Below, one piece after another: positions 36,819 to 49,109 of a stretch of DNA of 64,000 nucleotides (position 1 is its first letter; the number at the start of each line of letters is the position of its first letter). The stretch lies in assembly GCF_000346465.2 (NCBI RefSeq), contig NC_034011.1:372001-436000 (forward strand), written 5' to 3'. Source of the DNA: Prunus persica. Taxonomy: Eukaryota > Streptophyta > Magnoliopsida > Rosales > Rosaceae. A model generated the notes under the pieces. The model searched no databases. It was not told where the DNA came from and saw only the letters and a program-made list of their open reading frames with translations. A program made the translations under genes and the position numbers.

Positions 36819-39800
36819 ACACCAAAGCTTGGTTTACAGCTCATAAAAAGACCCTAAAGGACTACAATATAAAACATTGTCTTGAGCATATCAAAGTACG
36901 CAGGCATCTAAAGCTCTAGACTATTTTGAGTATGGTAATTGCAAGGTACATCACTAGTGCCCCTTTACTCGTCTTTATTGTGTGAGAGACTCATGGTGTT
37001 GCTCTTTTTGTAAGGGCGAGTTATGGATTCAAATTGGAGCTCGGCGTCTAATTGTAATTTACCCAATTTGTCTATGTGTGCGTCACTCCAATTCTTCTTC
37101 GATCATCTCCGCTAACTATTCTACATCAATTAGTTTAGTGGTGTTGCATAAATACGTTGGTTGTTCGTCACAATTTATGGAGAATGTGAATGCAAGTAGA
37201 GAATGTATGTGTTTTTTGTGGTGCACCAAATGAAACACAAATTTAGGTGTTCTTTTTAGATGAAACACAAATTTAGGTGTTCTTTCAATGTGATTTTGCA
37301 AGGGTGTTTGGGTATACAAGTGTATCATGTTGGATATATGTTTATGCTACCTTTTAGACTTTATTGCTCCCACAACTTTTGTGCAAATGAGATATGCAAA
37401 TAAGCCATATGGATACAATGAAGCTTAACATATAGCTATATGTTTGTCAATGTATTGCATACTCAAAGAGAAACCTCAAACACACTTAGGAATGAATGCT
37501 CAAGAATGGTTTTTAGAGGCTTGGTTGTGAAAAGGATGTCGAAGGAAAGTTAGGATTAAATTGGATATATTTTGTGTATAGAATTATTCTCTATTTATAA
37601 AGAACTATGAGTCTTTTATGAATTGGTATTGTATAGGGATGGCAAAATTCCTCATCAGGTTGGGTCTCTTGCTCTAACGGGGAAAGATTTTAAGGGAAAA
37701 ACAAGGACGAATACGGAAATCTCTGATTTTTCAAAATATCCCATTGGAGATGGGCCGGGTATCCTCATCCCCAAACTAGGCATTATAAGTGATGTAGTGA
37801 CACATTAGTCACTCATGTAAACATTGATATCCGTTTGTAATGAAAATTAAAAAAAATATATCCATGTACCTTTTTATTTATTGGATAAACCTGATGCTTA
37901 GATCTCAATAATTATCATCAATTAACAGAATGATTCGATTAGTACAGTTTGAAAGTGATATTTATACTTGGATAGTTCATTATTTAACTAAAGAGAAAGA
38001 ACTAGAAACAGTCTTAGAAAACCCACAAAGTGTTAGCAGTAGTTTAGCAGGAAAGTAACAATAAATTAAGAAGATAAAAACATATAGAAATGGGTTTGTC
38101 GGTCTCCAGTGCCTGTGTTTTCCATGAAGCACGACCCTTAATTTAAGGCTCAAGGCCGGCTAGCTCGAAACATGTAGACCAGACAAAAGGCATTAAAGAA
38201 ATTCCATACGAGTGAAACACAGAGGAAATTCCATATGAGATGTGACAAAAGCTGGTGGGTTCTGCAGTTTTCCACGCTCGCCATATGGCAATCATGTATG
38301 TGATCTCTGAGTCCTTATCACTCATGGCTTCATCGATGGCCATGGAATATTTCTCATTTCATGTATACGTATCAATTAATTAATTATAATTAAGCTTTGT
38401 TACTTAGCAGTGTATTATGGATGACTGGCCTTATGTCATGAATACTAAATATTGCTGCTGTCCTCTTGCACAGGGTTTTGGCATGTGTGTTAGATCCCTT
38501 TGCAATCCAAAGAAATGCACAATATTTTAAGAAATGCTCCATGTGTAATATGATTTAAGACATGTTGAGCTCTTTCTCATCTGAATTTGGAAAACAAAAA
38601 TTAGGGTTTTGGCTAATAAGAAAAGATATTTGGGGTGTGTTAAACTTTCCTCATTTTTCTGTAATTAGTCATTATTTCAAATGGGAAATTAGTTGATTTG
38701 TGCTTGACATACCTTGATAAGGATACTAATTCAACAGCTTAACCAGAAAACAATTAATGGTTTATCAAACCAGCTGTTTAAAGAGCTTCATGCGTTTTTG
38801 TTATAATATACACAGTGTTTTTTCTTTTGGCCGAAGTTACAAAGGAGGGAGGGGGGAAACTCACACACACAGATACTATCGGAGGTTGAATCACTTAAGA
38901 GCACATTAAAAATCTAAACCAATCCAACTAACATCCAATAATGATATAATATATACAGCACCCGTCGGGACTTGAAGAAGTTTTGCTTTATTAGGAGAAT
39001 TATTAGACAGCACCCTTCCAAGTTTGGACGAAAACCACTCCACTACATGCAATGGTTGGTGGACTTACAATCTCATAATAAGTGTCAATTAGTGGCTGAG
39101 CTTGGATCGTTTGGGAGGATTAGTGTATCAGTAAAAAATTACCAACATGCAATAATATTAATGAATATAAAAAAGAAGAATAAGTGATGATGTAATCGGT
39201 CTTGATAAATGACAAGCAATGATAGATAAATTAAAGTTGGAAGATCAGCCAAAAGAAAAGAACCAAGATTCGCTTCTTCAAATTTTACTACTTGTTTATC
39301 TTTAGTTTTCAAACTTATTAATCGTCCATGTCTTCTTTTTCAGATTATAAAATAATAATAATTGGGATGGTCGACGAGCATAGACTACATCAGCATTCGG
39401 ACCTTTTCATTATGAGCACCACACCTTGAGCAATTTGGAGTTTTGATCACATTTTTAGATGTGGAGAGAATATCCCAATCTGAAAAGAGACCATATAAAT
39501 CACGAATTAACTCTTGCTCTAATAATGCTATAGAAAAGGAAAAACTCACTTAAAGTCTAGTGGTATTTGATTGTTGACAAATGTTCTAGGTGTTTCATAA
39601 ACATAGTTGAGTTTCCTAAGTGTTTTTAGCAGCTAGTTTTGTCATTGATATCATTGGACTAGATTCGAGAAAACTATGACGGTAGAAATGAGTTATATAG
39701 AAGTTATTTTCGATAGTTATTCTCTCCAGATAATTTCAGCTTTTTCAATGACTCGGGTCATTAAAGATGTTTTTACCCATATTTATTATATTAATATTAG

Positions 39801-39905
39801 GATCACTCCCTTTACAATCTCTGTAATTTGTACTCACCCTAATGGCGAGGGAAGGTGAAGAATTAGAATAGATCTTTGGTTCGACCATACTAATGTATCG
39901 AATAG

Positions 39906-39945
<40 letters not shown>

Positions 39946-39948
39946 CCC
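39906..39948. repeat. Poly-A run (38 A) followed by CCCCC
   Basis: An uninterrupted run of 38 A followed by five C, just upstream of the SWC4 promoter motifs. It may be the tail of an old retroposed sequence or a simple homopolymer; assembly length may be unreliable. Confidence 0.9.
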
Positions 39949-39955
39949 AAGTAAA

Positions 39956-40318
39956 TGGGCCGCCTTCCGGATCAGCCGGCTTGGGCCGAAGCAATCTTAG
40001 TCCAAATCCAATTGGTAGTCACACAAGCATCAAGGACACACCATGTGAGATCTATAGTTTGCTGTTAGTCACCCGTGTGTGAAGGAATGAGGCCCCGCAG
40101 GTTCCTTCTAAGTCAAAACTTTCGCGCTCGAAAACGCAACGAACTTACCAATCCCCAAACCCATTTTTCGTCAACAATCCAAAACCCTAACTACATATCC
40201 ACGCATTTCGAATCCAAAATTTCATCAAGGAATCAGTAGTTGTTTCACATGTGCTGTGAATTCGCATTCTTGGCGAACACGAACAAGTCCCACGGCAAGT
40301 AAGAAAACAAAACCCTAA
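39956..40318 (+). promoter_or_regulatory. SWC4 promoter: site II and telo-box motifs
   Basis: TGGGCC (site II) occurs at 39956-39961 and 39982-39987. The telo-box AAACCCTAA occurs at 40182-40190 and 40310-40318, the second within the 5' leader just before the ATG at 40337. This pairing is common in plant housekeeping and proliferation-linked genes, which fits a constitutive chromatin factor. No TATA box was evident. Confidence 0.6.
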
Positions 40319-40336
40319 TTTTTGGGGAAGATCGAA

Positions 40337-43300
40337 ATGGATGCCAAGGATATTTTGGGCTTGCCCAAAACCGCGCATCCCTTATCCCAGGAGAAGAAAT
40401 CTCGGCCCCCGAAGGAATCTCAGCGAAAACCAGATGGCATTTCGCGCGAGGTAGGTTTGTGTGTTTAGGGTTTGTCGAATTCCGCTTAAATTTAACTAAT
40501 TTCGATCATAATGCATGCTTTTTTTCCTCAAACTTTGGGTTCACGGTCTTGAATGATTACAGTTTGAACTGATAATGTGTTTTGGGCATGTGGAATTGTA
40601 GGTGTATGCGCTTATAGGTGGTGTGCCGCCTCTTATGCCTGCAGTGGAGACATCGCAGCTGAAAAAACGGCCACCAACCGATGAGAAGGTTATTTAGTTC
40701 ATCATTAGTCTATGTACTCACATTTTTAGGATCACCAAAAGTGTAAAAGATGGTGGATTTATAGACAGGAGACTATGGAATATATCACCGTGTTAGGTTT
40801 GAATTGCTTGTAGGTGTAGCCGATTTCAGATTTTATTTAGTGTGATTTTTTATCCTATGTTTCTCTTCCACAATCAATGATGAGAAGTCTTGTCATAATG
40901 TTTTCAGATCACTTGGCAATGGCTTCCTTTTACAAGTTCTGCTCGGAAAGATAATTTACAACTTTACCACTGGGTAAGTTTTTGTACCTTATGTAACGTG
41001 CCTCCAAACTCTGCGTTTGTTTGTTTTCAGTTGGGCTCTGAATATGTCTTTTTTCTTCTTGTACTCTGCAGGTTAGAGTTGTAAATGGTGTCCCACCTAC
41101 AGGTGACTACTCCTTTGCCAAGTATAACAAGGTATGCACAAGTATCCTTAACTGTGGTGGGAAAGGATTGTCCCTCTTCTTATGGACATAGAAGTTTTCT
41201 TTGTTTCATACTGTAAGTGAATGCTTATTTTTAATTATTATTTGTTTTTGTCAAATTCTGTGCAGTCTGTGGAAGTTGTCAAATACACAGATGAGGAGTA
41301 TGAGAAGTATTTGACTGATCCTGTAGGTATCAAATCTAGATTTTGTTTGACATGTTTTTCATTGTGCGTCATTGCATCATGAATTCAGTGCCTCATTCTC
41401 TGTTAATATATTTTGTCTTCATTAGATTTGGACAAAGGAGGAGACGGATCAATTGTTTGACATGTGTCAGCGGTTTGATCTCCGCTTCATTGTGATAGCA
41501 GACAGGTTCCCGTCATCTCGTACTGTGGAGGAATTGAAGGATCGCTATTACAGTGGTATTTATCTGTCCTTTTGCTTGACTAGAATGTTGTTGCTCACTG
41601 TTTGGTTCACTTTCATGATGTTCTTATTATGCTTTTCTATGCTTGGATTTTTGACTGATTCACTGTCTGAGGAAGATTATTGAACTTGGTTTTTGATGAT
41701 GATGATTACCCCACTCTTTGTTGTAGTATCTCGAGCTATATTAATGGCTAGAGCGGCATCCCCTGCAGATGTTTCAGGGCATCCTATTGTTAAGGTGTGT
41801 AGCTTTATCAACTGAAATTTTAGGTGAATATTCATTCCTTTTGGTTTGCGGAAACAATCTATCTGGGAATGGCGTCATGGCTGCGTATGCTTTAACCTCT
41901 GTAGACCCCGCATTGGCAGCATACTTGTTGACTGGCCTGCCCCTTTTATTAGTTCATTGTTTTTCTTAAGTACCAGCATGTTTATGCTACGCATGTTACA
42001 TCACATTATTGCCCTGTTTTGGGTTTTTCTTATTTTCTCTTGGTTTAGGAACCTTATAAAGTTGCACAAGAGAGAGAGCGCAAGCGAGCACTATCGATGG
42101 TCCTCTCTCAAACAAAGCACCAAGAGAGAAAAGATGCTGAGGTTTAAATTTCATCTTTGAATCTTTTAGTGATTGAATCTTATCTGTGGCCCTCTGACAT
42201 TAATTTGAAGTTTGATTTTTCAAATGGATATATAATCATTAACTTGTTTGATCCATTTTACATTTTCTTAGGTTCTTGCTGAAGCCAAAAGAATAGCTGA
42301 GGCACGCATGGTTGCTAGGGTAAGTTTACAGTTAAATGTGCTAGTATGCTTTATTTTAATTTTATGGTGAGTTCATAATCATTTAGGAAACTGTAGTTGC
42401 TAGAGGCTCCTAGAGTGTGGGGAGCATGAAGCACGGTGCTTTTCCAAAGTATCATGCTCCATATTACACCATAACTATCCTTTTTCTTTTGGTTTTGGAT
42501 TTTCCTCTTTTCTTTTTGAATTTTGCATTGAAATTTTTTCAATTTTCATTTAGTTCTAGCATAATTTGTATGAATGTTGTAAAATCAAAATTTGCTTCTC
42601 TAAGCAATAATAATTATCATTTGTTAACATTAATTAATATGGAAGGATTGAGTTGTGGCTGGAATTTGTTAGCTAACTGTTTAACGTATTTAAAGATTTT
42701 TAAAGCTTTTTATTGGTAGATACATTTTATGTTATTTAGAATTAGATTCTAAGTGATATCAAGATATTTATTTTCACATGGGATTTGTACACTGTTTTCT
42801 GAATTTTGTTTCATGAACTTAACAGGTTTTCCAGTATCCATTTAATAATCCTTATTACTATTTACTTAAGTTCGTAAAAATATCTCTTAGCGGATTCCAA
42901 CTTGTGGGAGGCTTATAGGAATCCTATTGTGCCAATTTACTGGTGGTATAAAGTCAGAATGAGCAATATTTGCATGCCTCTGAGTATTGTGCATATTGAT
43001 ATACTTGGTTTTTCTGCCTTTCAGAGTGCTAAAGAGTTGGAGTTGCCTGTCACATTGAATGATGGCCTTGAAAATAATGAGAGGGCTCTCGTTCCTGGTG
43101 AGACTGTATCACCTTCATCCAACTCTCAGTTCCCCTCTGGAACTGTTGCACCTTCAACTTTGATGGCAGAGAATGCCTCTACTTTAGGTTCTCTCAAAAT
43201 GGTATGTTTAACTGACTTACCAAATTTCATTCTATCTCCTTCCTGCTCTTGTGAAAGTTACTGCATGAATTTTTCTTTTTTCTGTCTTTTGCTTGTAAGC

Positions 43301-45202
43301 ATTTTCTCTCGAAGGAAAATTGTGAACTGCTTCTTGACTCACTCCAAAATATGACTACTCCTATGGTTATTTAGATAAATTTTTCGTAGAGTCTTTGAAA
43401 TATGCAAGCACAATATCCACTCTTGAGTGTATTGTCTGACTGATTTAGAAAATTTTCAGCTCCGGGTGTATCTTAGAACATATGCGCTTGACCAAATGAT
43501 CCAAGCCGCAAGCTCGTCTGCTGGACTTCGGACTATCAAGCGGGTTGAGCAAAGTTTGCAAGAACTTGGGGTCTGTATTAGTACTTGAACTAATGGTTTA
43601 ATGTAGATGCTTATTTCATTGCCCCACTTGGTAGTATATTTTTATCTTGTGTTGCTGTTTTTCAGATTCATTATATGCTACCATGTATGTTCCCTGATGT
43701 TCAAAAATTAGCTTTCAATTTTTCTTACCTTATCATGCTAGATGCTAAATCACTAGTAAATTCAGTTTCTGTGAAATGTGTCCCTATCACAAATCTTGCT
43801 CCTTATTAGAAATCTGGATGAATTTCTAGATAATTACTTTTGGTTGTAAATTTTTTTAGAATTATTATTGAAGACATGCTTTGCAGTTTTGGTGATTGTG
43901 CTTAGTGTATTAAATTTTATTTGAAGGTTAGATATCCTTGTTTGCTCATTTATAGTAGTATTTTTTAGTGCTTCTTAGTTAAGTTCAACTGGATCTTTTG
44001 GTTCTTGATAGGGTGTTTGGTGTTTGTGTGTAGATATCATTGTTTGCTCATTTTTAGTTTTTTTCAAAAGTGTTTCTTAACTAAGCTCAACTGGATCTTT
44101 TGGTTCTCATTAATCATGGATATTGACATGTACTGATTTATATTCAGAGCATCAAATCATTTGAATGTCTTTATACGAAGAAAAGAGTTTAAGGTTTGGG
44201 TTTATCTTTACAGGTTAATTTAAAGCCAAGAGTTCCAACTAAAGCTGTTTGTTCACATCATCTTGAATTAAGAAAAGAAATACTGACGCTACTGAATCTT
44301 CAGAAACAGGTATTGCTCAGCTATGATTTTTTTCCTTTTGAATTACTGTTCTTATTCAATTGTAATTTAGAGTGTATCAATATCCCCTTCCACGTGTATC
44401 GTTGATAATATGGGTGTATCTCTAAATGTTGCGGTCCGTTTTCTAATTTCCATCATTAAGCTGCTTTATGGTCTCTTATGTACTGCCTTTTGAATAAATT
44501 TGAGCAACTGTGGCATTATTCGTCTGTTGTAACTTCATTTCTGTTTACTTGCAAACCATTGGTTGTTAAACTGCAGTTTGAAAATTAAAGAGTGCATCTT
44601 TCTTCAGATATCTATTTATATGACATAAGTAAAACTTTTGGTTGTCAGTTACAATATAAGGAGGCAGAAGGCTCATCTTATCGTGATAGTCCATACGAAA
44701 CCCCAGGCACACCCAAGGTCTGTTTTCTCCCTTGTGGTAGGCCTGTACTTCAAACAATGAGATTTTTCTGATACTACTAACAAGTATTCATATTGTGGTG
44801 ATCAGGATCGCACATTTGTTCCGGACTCGATGAGTTTCGGTGGTGATGTATTAGGTGATAATATAGGCAATTATATCTACTCCTGCATTGTGTGCCTATT
44901 AATTTGCTTTTCTGCTTTTTTTTATTTGTTCTGAGTCAATTTCGAGTACTTTTTAACTCATGTATATACATTGAATGTCAGGGGAAAGAGTTGTTAAACG
45001 AGACCAGAAACGAAAGGTACATACCAATTCCTGTAATTTTTTTTCGTCCACCTTTCCTCTTACATACCAATTCATGTATATGCATTGAACGTGATATAGA
45101 TTATTTACTATTGTGTCTCTCAAGGCCCCTGGCAGGGCAGAAGCTCCTTCATCACCTGCGCAGTCTAAAAGGCCTAGAAAGTTAAAGGCATCGGATCTGT
45201 AG
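40337..45202 (+). CDS. SWC4: SWR1 complex protein 4 / DMAP1 homologue
   Basis: Sixteen exons encode 445 residues: 40337-40450, 40602-40688, 40908-40973, 41072-41131, 41266-41322, 41426-41555, 41727-41794, 42049-42141, 42272-42319, 43025-43201, 43460-43570, 44214-44309, 44649-44717, 44806-44854, 44982-45016 and 45125-45202. Every junction keeps frame. The protein starts [11 protein letters not shown] and has [18 protein letters not shown]/Myb-like region follows at about 128-175 ([20 protein letters not shown], then [13 protein letters not shown]). A charged helix ([17 protein letters not shown]) precedes the DMAP1 region ([30 protein letters not shown]). A basic tail ends it. Length matches Arabidopsis SWC4. 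It is a nuclear subunit shared by SWR1 (H2A.Z deposition) and NuA4 acetyltransferase complexes. Confidence 0.96.
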
Positions 45203-46275
45203 CTCCAGAACAGAGTAAACAAATCAGCTCTGAGTTGACCCGGAATGCAGAATGCATATTTAAATTGGTGTAGCTTGTCCGACACGAAGCCATTATATTG
45301 AAGTTTCAAATGTAGGAGCAATCAAAATAGGAGAATATGTTGTCTTTTCTATCTTTAATGTCATTGGTAGTTAGCAGTGATTAGCGATGCAGATCCACAG
45401 ATTCCTCTATGATGGACTTAACCAGTAAGTAGTTCCGTGGTTGCTCATCCTTTTTAAAGGCACTGAATGATGTGCTTGGCATAAGTGGAAGCCCCAATTT
45501 CTGTCTGCCTCGAGGAAACATCAGGTTTTGCACAATAGATAGTCAGAATCATGGACGCTTATCACATTGGGCAGCTGATCTCAGAAGGTTTTGCACTCTC
45601 TCCCCTGGGATGTGGGGCGGTGGTTGAAGGATAGGATTAGGTTAAAACTATGTGAAATGCTAATTAAACAATGCTATATTTATGTAAATACATTATGTAC
45701 TCAATTAGAATTTCAGTATTAGACTTGTACTATTTAGCTCATCGAGGGTAATTGTCTGTGTTGCCGCTGTGAAGTTTTGCATTGAAACGACTAGTACATT
45801 GACTAGATTCTCATTCTTATCTTTTTTGACAAGGATTCTCATTCTTATCTTTGGCCAAAGAAGTATGAGTTTACTGTTTTTGTCGGTGACAGTTATTTGG
45901 AAGTAAATCCATTAACTATATAAATCAGGGTATCCCACTCCCCATATGAAATGATGGAAGGAAAGGACAAATGCCTACAAAATATCCACTGCTCCTTGTG
46001 GTCCAAAATTTAGTGAAGTACAATGTAGAGACGACCCTTTTTTAGGGTCGAAAATGTACAGACGGCCTTTTTTTATTTTTTTTTATTTTGGTCAAGTCCA
46101 GACGGCCTTACCTTCCGGTGAAATGAATCAAAATCAAAATATCTTAAGCAGCTGAAACTAAAAAGGAATCAAAATCCAAATATCTTAATCAGCTGAAACT
46201 AAAAAGGAAACTAAAAAGGAAGAAGAAAAGAAAAAGAAAAAGAAATTATTGTTTGTGGTGGTTTCTGATTCCTAG
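45203..46275. other. Intergenic between SWC4 and the INSIG-like gene
   Basis: The first few hundred bases are the probable SWC4 3' UTR. The rest, about 500 bp upstream of 46276, is the promoter of the next gene. It contains a short duplicated phrase (AATATCTTAA.CAGCTGAAAC, near 46138 and 46178). No coding sequence was recognised. Confidence 0.6.
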
Positions 46276-47480
46276 ATGCAAGCCCTAATTGTTACGGGCT
46301 CCTCCTGCGTTCTTCACAATTTCCCTAACAATAACAATGCCAAGTGCAAACATGTTTTACCTGCTACTATCAGGCCTTCCTGCAATTTGAGAAATCAAAA
46401 CACAACCAGAAGAAGCAGCCTTGGAACCGCTTGGCCTTCCATCTCATTTGCACTTTTCGGGTCAGGTTTTTTCTTGGGTCCTTTGATCGATGGACTCCAT
46501 TCAAGGGTAGAGCTTGTGGCATACCAAAACGGGTCTATCAATATTGGTCCTCTTCACACAAACATCTGGGTAAACTCAATAATTTCTCTCATTTTGGGAA
46601 TTTTTTCTGTAAAAAATTAGTGAACATAGCTGTTGATTGATTCCATTTAATGTTGTTAGGTTCCTGTTTTGCTGGGTCTGTTCTACTGCACTGTTGGGTT
46701 GCTTCAACTCTTCTTGGATGAGAATGAGAGGGCCCCTTTAAACAGTCCAGAGGCCAACCAACAGAAAACGATTGCTTCTTTTCTGTGAGCATACATGTTT
46801 TGTGTTTCAAGCTCAATTTTTCTCAATTGTTGCAATGCAATTATGTGGTTTTTAAGTTGTGAGCATGTGTTGTTGCCTGTAATGTAACAAAGGACATTGT
46901 TGTTCTACGCAGAGCACTTGTGCTATTTATAGAGTTGAGCGCTGAACTCTACAAAGCCGGAACCGCAGATAATATTGAAGCTTACCTACTATTTGCAGCG
47001 GCAGAGTTCATATGGTTTTCCGTGGACAGGACATGGTTCGGCTTCCTTCTCGCAAGCATCATCGGAATTGCCTGCCCGCTGGCTGAGATTCCATTAATGA
47101 AGTAATGGTTTTCTTCTTTCTTTCTTCCTTCCTGTTTCTCCTGATATCATTCAGATATTATTTTATATGTTGATAAAACTGAACTCTTTGATGCTCACAT
47201 TCAGGTTTTTCCACCTTTGGCATTATCCACAAGCAAATGTTGAAATATTTGGGCAGGTGGGTAATTGAAAACCAACCCAACTGAAGGGATTCTACTTGCA
47301 GTTGCAGAGGCCTAACCCAACCCTCATTTTTCTGATACATTGAGCTGCTGTTTTTTGCAGGGACTAGTTAGTTGGACACTCACTTGCTACTTTGTTTACA
47401 CTCTGTTTTTGATCAATTTTTCACGTTGGCTGAAGTCGGTGATCACTGCTGTCGCAGATACGGAGGACAAGTCGACTTAG
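46276..47480 (+). CDS. INSIG-like multi-pass membrane protein, putatively plastid-targeted
   Basis: Five exons (46276-46569, 46660-46784, 46913-47101, 47205-47256, 47361-47480) encode 259 residues without stops. The first 50 residues are rich in Asn, Thr, Ser and Arg and resemble a transit peptide. Then come hydrophobic segments in the order of the INSIG family: [78 protein letters not shown] with [16 protein letters not shown], and [19 protein letters not shown]-x-x-D-R-T/S-x-x-G-x-x-L resembles the animal INSIG signature. Animal INSIGs retain sterol regulators in the ER. The plant homologues are little studied, and the role here is unknown. Family assignment is by motif memory and should be treated as probable. 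Confidence 0.75.
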
Positions 47481-47940
47481 TCATATTCAGTCGTTGGTCA
47501 AGACTTCCTCATATCTCAAGCCAATACGATAAACAACTCAAGACAACCTTTAGCTTTTCATGTACTTATTATTGGTTTCAGACATAGTATTCTGTACATA
47601 TTTTCTTTTTCAATATTCCATTTTCTACTAATATGCACAAGTTAATAGAACTTCCCCGCAAAAGTATTTACAACTTGCAAGAACAAAGTTGGAGTTCATC
47701 AAGTGCCAGACCAATCGAATGTTTGATACGGCTGATTGCACAAAATTCATTTTTGCTAAAGAAACAGAAACTTATTCATAAAAATACACGAATTCAAAGT
47801 TGATGGAGCAAGCAACTATCCATTATGAATTAGAGTCGTCCTATACAATTATACATCAAAAGCTGAGCACAATGTGTTGAATCTTGATGAGCAACAACAT
47901 GGAAATACAATGCAGAGAGAGAACATCTCCATTCAGAAAG
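47481..47940. other. Shared 3' region of the convergent INSIG-like and NFU1 genes
   Basis: About 460 bp between two stop codons facing each other. It should hold both 3' UTRs and polyadenylation sites. No gene is visible. Confidence 0.7.
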
Positions 47941-49109
47941 CTACCCAGTGAACACAACATTGACAATATCTGGGAACTTCTCCTTAATGGCTGCTTTGAT
48001 TCCTGATCCAATGGAGTCAGGCCCCACATAGTTTACATGGCAATCCCCACCTTCAACAGATAACACTTCCACACTTCCTCCAAAGTTCTTTATGGCTGGT
48101 CTCAATATGTCAAGATGGCCATTCACTGCCTGCATTTCCAAATTTTGGCACACCATCAAAAGTCAAAACTTGGCACCATGCATGATGAATGCTGAATGAA
48201 TTGTTTGATCACTTTAGCTCCAATTCATAATCCATTTACCATTTTCCGTTTACTCAAACATCTATCGTTCATGAGATTTGAAGTCAAGAGCTTCTCCGAA
48301 AATGTGGAAACTGGGTGCCACTAGACGGAATGGTTGGCTCCATTTTATCGTTATTACATGCATTCGTTTTCGAGTATCAAAATTAAGATAATGCAAATGC
48401 AATCCATCAAACACCCTCACCTCAACAGTGGTCTCTTTGTTTTCTTCATCATAGACTTGTTGAATATCCTTGAGCGCATCTCCAAACTTTTCTTTAAGCA
48501 CTCTTTCAATTCCCATTTTCATGGTGGTGGTTGAGCTAGGGCAGCTCCCACAAGCCCCTGTTTATCATTTCAAATCTTCAAGAAAATGGAATTTCAATTG
48601 CCTAATTGCAAAACAAAACATTGATTCTAACTAATTACCACTGTTTCACAATCAAATTATATGTTGACAATGAGTAAATCATTCAAATTCACAAAACCCA
48701 AAATTCCTGACAGAAAAAAGAAACCATATTTCAAATGAAAAACAGAGACAGAAAAAAGAGATTAGCCAAACCCACCTTGGAGCTTGAGTGAAACGACGCC
48801 GTCCTCAACGGACACAACGTCGACGTTACCGCCATCAGCGATGAGATAGGGGCGGACGTCCTCAAGAACCAAGTCGACGTTAGGAACGGTGAGCTCGTAC
48901 TTCTTGGCGGAGTAGAGTCCAGGTGAAGAAGACTCAGCGGCTGCGCTCGGGTTCGAAGCTCTAATGGCGCTTTTCACAAAGATCGATCCTTGAGAGGTTA
49001 ACCGGTGCCGTTGTACAAATACAGATTGTGGGTATTGGTGGGACGTGGCTGGAATTTTTGAAAATGGCGTTGGGGTTTTGGGCAACCCGGTGGCTGTGAG
49101 AGACGCCAT
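47941..49109 (-). CDS. NFU1: NifU-like protein 1, chloroplastic (Fe-S scaffold)
   Basis: Three exons on the minus strand (49109-48776, 48557-48421, 48129-47941) encode 219 residues. An N-terminal transit peptide of about 65 residues is followed by LYSAKKYELTVPNVDLVLED, RPYLIADGGNVDVVSVEDG and KLQGACGSCPSSTTTMKMGI. The C-x-x-C pair is Cys114/Cys117, which holds a labile Fe-S cluster. Exon 3 is a second NFU-like domain (HLDILRPAIKNFGGSVEV...) without C-x-x-C, as usual for plastid NFU1-3. IERVLKEKFGDALKDI and the C-terminal domain fit NFU1 more closely than NFU2. It acts as a scaffold or carrier delivering clusters to stromal proteins. The ATG at 49109 is the first in frame. The gene is convergent with the INSIG-like gene (460 bp apart) and divergent from the Agenet gene. 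Confidence 0.95.

Larger units (their letters stand above)
34963..40336. other. Intergenic between GA2OX and SWC4 (divergent pair)
   Basis: No gene supported in 5.4 kb. Contents are GA2OX promoter and microsatellites (35.1-35.6 kb), a 251-bp tandem duplication (36320-36818), a MITE-like stretch near 37630-37800 whose GGGATGGCAAAATTCC start recalls hAT-type non-autonomous repeats, a poly-A run at 39906-39943 and the SWC4 promoter. Short open frames at 38143, 38972 and 39676 have no motif. Confidence 0.5.

Noticed and set aside
37623..37808. 61-residue frame (GDGK.PHQVGS...)
   Set aside because: The text resembles the GGGATGGCAAAATTCC-type non-autonomous repeat common in plant genomes; the frame is incidental and no termini or target duplication were clear enough to call an element.
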